Origin: Ovis canadensis
Taxonomy: Eukaryota > Chordata > Mammalia > Artiodactyla > Bovidae
Assembly (NCBI RefSeq): GCF_042477335.2
Contig: NC_091245.1
Location: 112,626,501-112,690,500 of the forward strand
Length of the DNA stretch: 64,000 nt
Reading direction: 5' to 3'
Part shown: positions 61,801-64,000 of the stretch, one piece after another
Numbering within the stretch: the first letter of the stretch is position 1
Layout of the letters: each line of letters begins with the position of its first letter
Notes under the pieces: model-generated
What the model saw: the letters and a program-made list of their open reading frames with translations, nothing else
Database searches by the model: none
Told to the model about the DNA's origin: nothing
Program-made: the position numbers and the translations under genes

Positions 61801-63717
61801 TTTTCCAGTCCTGCGGCCACTGCTGAGTTTTCCAACTTTGCTGGCATATTGAGAGCAACACTTTCACAGCATCATCTTTCAGGATTTGAAATAGCTCAAC
61901 TGGAATTCCATCACCCCCACTAGCTTTGTTTATAGTGATGCTTCCTAAGGCCCACTTGACTTCACATTCCAGGATGTCTGGCTCCAGGTTAGTGATCACA
62001 CCATCGTGATTATCTGGGTCATGAAGATCTTTTTTGTATAGTTCTTCTGCGTATTCTTGTCATCTCTTCTTAATATCTTCTGCTTCTCTTAGGTCCATAC
62101 CATTTTTGCCCTTTATTGAGCCCATCTTTGCATGAAATGTTCCCTTGGTATCTCTAATTTTTTTTGAAGAGATCTCTAGTCTTTCCCATTCTGTTCTTTT
62201 CCTCTATTTCTTTGCATTGATCACTGAGGAAGGCTTTCTTATCTCTTCTTGCTATTCTTTGAAACTCTGCATTCAGATGCTTATATCTTTCCTTTTCTCC
62301 TTTGCTTTTTGCTTCTCTTCTTTTCACAGCTATTTGTAAGGCCTCCCCAGGCAGCCATTTTGCTTTTTTGCATTTCTTTTCCATGGGGATGGTCTTGATC
62401 CCTGTCTCCTTTACAATGTCACGAACCCCATTCCATGTTCATCAGGCACTCTATCTATAAGATCTAGGCCCTGAAATCTATTTCTCACTTCCACTGTATA
62501 AATATAAGGGATTTGATTTATGTCATACCTGAATGGTCTAGCGGTTTTCCCTACTTTCTTCAATTTAAGAAAACCTGTTTCCCCTTAAGATCTACTTAGT
62601 CTTAAGATAGTGATAAAGTTACATTTTTACATAGCAAGGACACAGTGATTTGTAACAAAGAAAGAGGAGTACAGTGATAAAACAAAATTCATTAACTCAA
62701 AAAGTCTAGCATTGCTAACATCAAAACTACTATATTTCCTTTTCTACATTCCAATTACATTGATTAACATACTCCCAGGTGCCTAAGGATATGGAGGCCT
62801 GGTGGCAATCAATGACTCAACAATGAGAAAAGCTCTATGCTAATTAAGACTTTTAAAATACTCCAAACTCTCTGTGCTGTTTATGGTTGAGAGGTAGTAA
62901 ACAATCATGTGTGTAGTGGCAGGAGTGTGGATAATCCTGTCACAGAAGCTAGTCTGCCAGCAGAGAGATTTGACCTGAGACACCTTTGTCACGCCCAAGA
63001 GATTTATTATCTGGAGTCCTAAGTTAACTCCATTAGAGAGAGAGGTGGTGGGGGACAGCCCCCTGTAAAGTCAGAGGTGTAGATGAGAGCATAAAACTGT
63101 AATGTAGGCAGACTCTGGTTTTGGGGGTAGATGCTCAGGAACAGGGGGTCTCCTGAGGCTCGATCCCGCCTTTGCGTATGCCGAGCCTCCTTCCTCATGA
63201 CCTTTGCCATGGGCAGAGTTCCTCACGCTGGCTCCCAGCACTGCCTCCAATCTTTCCCAGTGTTAGGGTTTTTTCCAATAAGTCAGCTCTTCATATCAGG
63301 TGGCCAAAATATTGGAGTTTCAGCTTCAGCATCAGTCCTTCCAATGAATATTCAGGACTGATTTCCTTTAGGATGGACTGGTTGGATCTCCTTGCAGTCC
63401 AAGGGACTCTCAAGAGTCTTCTCCAACACCACAGTTCAAAAGCATCAATTCTTCAGCCCTCAGCCTTCTTCACAGTCCAACTCTCACATCCATACATGAC
63501 TACTGGTAAAACCATAGCTTTGACTAGACAGATCTCTGTTGGCAAAGTAATGTTTCTGCTTTTTAATATGCTGTCTAGGTTGGTCATAACTTTTCTTCCA
63601 AGGACCCAGGGTGTAGGTGATGATTTCTTTTGTTTGTTCTTTGTTTTCTAACAGAGAGTTATTCCAGAGGAAAACCCAGCAAATACCATCTATTCCATTT
63701 TGCACATACCCCCAAAG
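47763..63717 (+). CDS. SLAMF7: SLAM family member 7 (CRACC/CS1/CD319), six of about seven exons
   Basis: The joined exons (47763-47811, 56038-56370, 56488-56760, 56974-57090, 57978-58081, 63655-63717) give 939 nt, 313 codons, with no stop and phases 1,1,1,1,0. Residues: signal peptide about 1-22; V-type Ig about 23-127 without the canonical disulfide; C2-type Ig about 128-218 with four Cys; transmembrane about 227-251; cytoplasmic tail with tyrosine motifs at Y285 and Y305. The mammalian family protein is about 335 residues, so about 22 are missing in an exon past the window edge. SLAMF7 is a homophilic surface receptor on NK, B, plasma and dendritic cells that signals through the SH2 adaptor EAT-2. 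Diagnostic matches to the family include [24 protein letters not shown] and [15 protein letters not shown]48 or LY9 would be the alternative SLAM-locus genes, but the whole profile fits SLAMF7. Confidence 0.95.
48300..48511 (-). mobile_element. Bov-tA SINE in SLAMF7 intron 1
   Basis: TTGTTGTTTAGTTGCTAAGTC ... GAGCCACCAGGGAAGCCC, the full reverse-oriented element. Confidence 0.92.
52940..53170 (+). mobile_element. Old hAT-type DNA transposon remnant
   Basis: Words such as TATGAAGGGCCAAATAGTAAATATTTTAAG, CCAATAAAACTTTATTTTCAAAA and GTTGCTGATCCCTG match a common non-autonomous mammalian DNA transposon of the hAT group with a CAGGG-like terminus. I am not certain of the subfamily name. Confidence 0.5.
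53310..53584 (+). mobile_element. Bov-A2 SINE in SLAMF7 intron 1
   Basis: A dimeric element ending GCGACTTAGCAGCAGCAAC. The 13-bp target duplication AGGGTAGTTGAGT lies at 53297-53309 and 53585-53597. Confidence 0.94.
53632..53841 (+). mobile_element. Bov-tA SINE in SLAMF7 intron 1
   Basis: A truncated head (TTTGGTATCTCAGATGGTAAAG), complete core and a TGAGCAACTAACACTTTCAC end, 35 bp after the previous Bov-A2. Confidence 0.9.
54964..55539 (+). mobile_element. L1 with 5' inversion in SLAMF7 intron 1
   Basis: The left part (to about 55308) is L1 ORF2 3' sequence in reverse (minus-strand frame with [21 protein letters not shown] and [14 protein letters not shown]). The right part is the plus-strand L1 3' UTR with its A-rich end. 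The 14-bp direct repeat AAAATAGAAAAATA flanks the whole at 54950-54963 and 55540-55553, so it is one insertion event. Confidence 0.9.
56038..56370 (+). CDS. SLAMF7: SLAMF7 exon 2: V-type immunoglobulin domain
   Basis: 333 nt, phase 1 to 1, bounded by TTTTGCAG and GTGAGC. It encodes [16 protein letters not shown], the WVF strand and [13 protein letters not shown] (the D-x-G-x-Y motif). The usual V-domain Cys pair is absent, as in SLAM-family V domains. Four N-glycosylation sequons are present (NLS, NST, NDS, NST). This membrane-distal domain mediates homophilic binding. Confidence 0.96.
56371..56487 (+). other. SLAMF7: SLAMF7 intron 2
   Basis: A 117-bp intron with GTGAGC donor and TTCTCTTACAG acceptor. 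Confidence 0.92.
56488..56760 (+). CDS. SLAMF7: SLAMF7 exon 3: C2-type immunoglobulin domain
   Basis: 273 nt, phase 1 to 1. It encodes [32 protein letters not shown] and the end [11 protein letters not shown]. Four cysteines support the two disulfides of SLAM C2 domains, and four sequons (NGT, NLT, NES, NSS) are visible. The membrane-proximal domain holds the V domain away from the membrane. Confidence 0.96.
56761..56973 (+). other. SLAMF7: SLAMF7 intron 3
   Basis: A 213-bp intron, GTGACT donor and TTTCTAAAG acceptor. The acceptor has AAAG rather than the preferred CAG, but a clear pyrimidine tract (TTCTCTTTCT) lies before it. Confidence 0.88.
56974..57090 (+). CDS. SLAMF7: SLAMF7 exon 4: transmembrane segment
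   Basis: 117 nt, phase 1 to 1. It encodes a short stalk (AAGGQTP), about 25 hydrophobic residues (from [10 protein letters not shown] to LIILII, residues about 227-251) and the basic stop-transfer RRERKK. No charged residue sits inside the membrane segment, as expected for a receptor that does not pair with DAP-type adaptors. Confidence 0.94.
57091..57977 (+). other. SLAMF7: SLAMF7 intron 4
   Basis: An 887-bp intron, GTAGAG donor and TTATTTTCAG acceptor. About 57120-57215 resembles an antisense L2 end (CTCATTCATTTAACAAGC...GTACCTGGCACTAAGGATGC). No extra exon was seen. Confidence 0.85.
57978..58081 (+). CDS. SLAMF7: SLAMF7 exon 5: cytoplasmic, first tyrosine motif
   Basis: 104 nt, phase 1 to 0, ending AAT before GTGAGT. 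It encodes [10 protein letters not shown] and PEYDTI around Y285. In the family this position is an ITSM-like T-E-Y-D-T-I; here the -2 residue is Pro (codon CCC). Confidence 0.93.
58627..58800 (+). mobile_element. CHR-type tRNA-derived SINE
   Basis: GGGGACTTCACTGGTGGTGCAG, GGTTAAGACTCCACACTCC, GGTTCAATCCCTGGTCAGGG and CCACATGCTGCAACTAAG are characteristic of CHR-family SINEs in sense orientation. Confidence 0.8.
58808..58848. repeat. GA dinucleotide microsatellite
   Basis: About 19 GA units directly after the CHR SINE. Confidence 0.95.
59665..59857 (-). mobile_element. BovB LINE 3' end, first half of an LTR-split copy
   Basis: It starts with CAGTT units and the BovB 3' terminus in reverse orientation, and breaks at CTCCTCCTGCCT. 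The matching continuation is at 63233 onward (CTGCCTCCAATCTTTCCC). Confidence 0.88.
59858..63232 (-). mobile_element. Solo LTR of a class II-type ERV, split by a BovB
   Basis: The plus strand begins TGCCGGGGACCAGCCCCGG and ends GCTGGCTCCCAGCA. A 6-bp duplication CTGCCT lies on both sides, and the surrounding BovB is continuous when the block is removed. LTR sequence occupies 59858-60451 and 62570-63232 (about 1.25 kb). Six-base duplications suit class II (beta-like, ERVK) elements. On the minus strand TATAAAAG followed by AATAAAG near 60255-60280 and a CT-rich R/U5-like stretch suggest minus orientation. No internal viral sequence is present. Confidence 0.75.
60452..62569 (-). mobile_element. 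BovB LINE, 2.1 kb, nested in the LTR
   Basis: The minus strand keeps a 238-codon open reverse transcriptase frame (61283-61999: [56 protein letters not shown]) and a 204-codon C-terminal frame (60483-61097). The catalytic F-A-D-D region between them is frameshifted. It ends with four CAGTT units at 60452 and is 5' truncated near 62569. It is the best-preserved BovB coding copy in the window and must be younger than the LTR it interrupts. Confidence 0.92.
63233..63605 (-). mobile_element. BovB LINE, second half of the LTR-split copy
   Basis: It resumes at CTGCCTCCAATC and runs through the BovB ORF2 C-terminal region to a 5' truncation at TTTTCTTCCAAGGA. The truncation point is about 49 bases before SLAMF7 exon 6. 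Confidence 0.9.
63655..63717 (+). CDS. SLAMF7: SLAMF7 exon 6: cytoplasmic, second tyrosine motif
   Basis: 63 nt, phase 0, bounded by TTTTCTAACAG and GTAAGA. It encodes [20 protein letters not shown] plus a Lys. The Y305 motif T-I-Y-S-I-L aligns with the family EAT-2 docking motif T-V-Y-S-T-V, with Leu rather than Val/Ile at +3. Confidence 0.93.
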
Positions 63718-64000
63718 GTAAGAACCCTTAGGGTTGAGTTTCATCTTAGGTGTCTCATCCTCTTTTCTTATTCAAGATTACCTAAAATTTCTTGGGCCCC
63801 AGGGATCTCATTTTCCCTGGTACTAAAAGGCACCCAGTGTATCCCATTCCCGTTGCTTAAGTTTACAAGTATGTGGGGAAAAGGAGAGAATTGTGTTTTA
63901 GGAGTTGAAGTGGGGATAAAGTGGAACAAATAGAGTAGGAGAGAGTTTCCAGGTAGGAGTGATAGGGAAAATCAGCAGGATCCTGCCTGAGGGCATGGGA
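63718..64000 (+). other. SLAMF7: Start of SLAMF7 intron 6
   Basis: It follows a GTAAGA donor. No repeat was recognised in the visible 283 bp. The last coding exon and 3' UTR are expected beyond the window. Confidence 0.8.

Larger units (their letters stand above)
58082..63654 (+). other. SLAMF7: SLAMF7 intron 5
   Basis: A 5.6 kb intron with GTGAGT donor and TTTTCTAACAG acceptor. From 58082 to 59664 it is mostly apparently unique with a poly-C run (about 58317-58330), a CHR SINE and a GA microsatellite. From 59665 to 63605 it is a nest of BovB and an LTR. Only about 49 bp of non-repeat sequence remain before exon 6. Confidence 0.85.

Noticed and set aside
61283-61999. A 238-codon reverse transcriptase frame as a host gene
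   Set aside because: It is part of a 5'-truncated BovB LINE with its 3' terminal repeats in place; no promoter or exon structure.

Overview
The window is mammalian nuclear DNA from a ruminant, most probably a bovid. The diagnostic content is its interspersed repeats: BovB (RTE-type) LINEs, Bov-A2 and Bov-tA SINEs, CHR-type tRNA-derived SINEs and ruminant L1/HAL1 LINEs. There are no bacterial-style operons, and most of the longer open frames are retroelement remnants.

Region 1 (36-8720, minus strand) is an old class I (gamma-like) endogenous retrovirus. It has a 1.25 kb 3' LTR on the left, a polypurine tract, env and pol remnants, gag, a long leader, an exact-looking tRNA-Pro primer binding site and a 0.75 kb 5' LTR on the right. 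Gag and pol carry stops and frameshifts, env has lost most of its length, the integrase catalytic Glu codon reads Lys, and the 5' LTR has lost the block that holds the CCAAT and TATA boxes in the 3' LTR.

Region 2 (8.7-47.2 kb) is a gene desert of nested retroelements. It holds several BovB copies, including one with 5' endonuclease sequence at 26.8-30.55 kb, an internally deleted L1 (22.9-26.4 kb), a HAL1-like element (18.1-20.7 kb), a long L1 (33.8-37.1 kb), and many SINEs, some with clear target-site duplications. Structural oddities include an inverted duplication (21.4-22.1 versus 30.1-30.8 kb), a quasipalindrome (29.51-29.61 kb) and an alternating BovB cluster (43.7-47.25 kb).

Region 3 (47.6 kb to the window end, plus strand) is one recognisable host gene, SLAMF7 (CRACC/CS1/CD319), an immunoglobulin-superfamily receptor of NK, B and plasma cells. 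Six exons are present: signal peptide, V-type Ig domain, C2-type Ig domain, transmembrane segment and two cytoplasmic exons with tyrosine motifs. All have canonical GT/AG borders and compatible phases, giving 313 codons before the window ends. The small last exon should lie just beyond the right edge. Intron 1 (8.2 kb) and intron 5 (5.6 kb) carry the repeats. Intron 5 shows a three-level nest: an old BovB, split by a class II-type solo LTR with a 6-bp target duplication, itself split by a younger BovB.

I found no convincing undescribed system. The points of most interest are the non-consensus SLAMF7 tyrosine motifs, the retroelement ending about 50 bp before a SLAMF7 splice acceptor, and the retroelement rearrangements.
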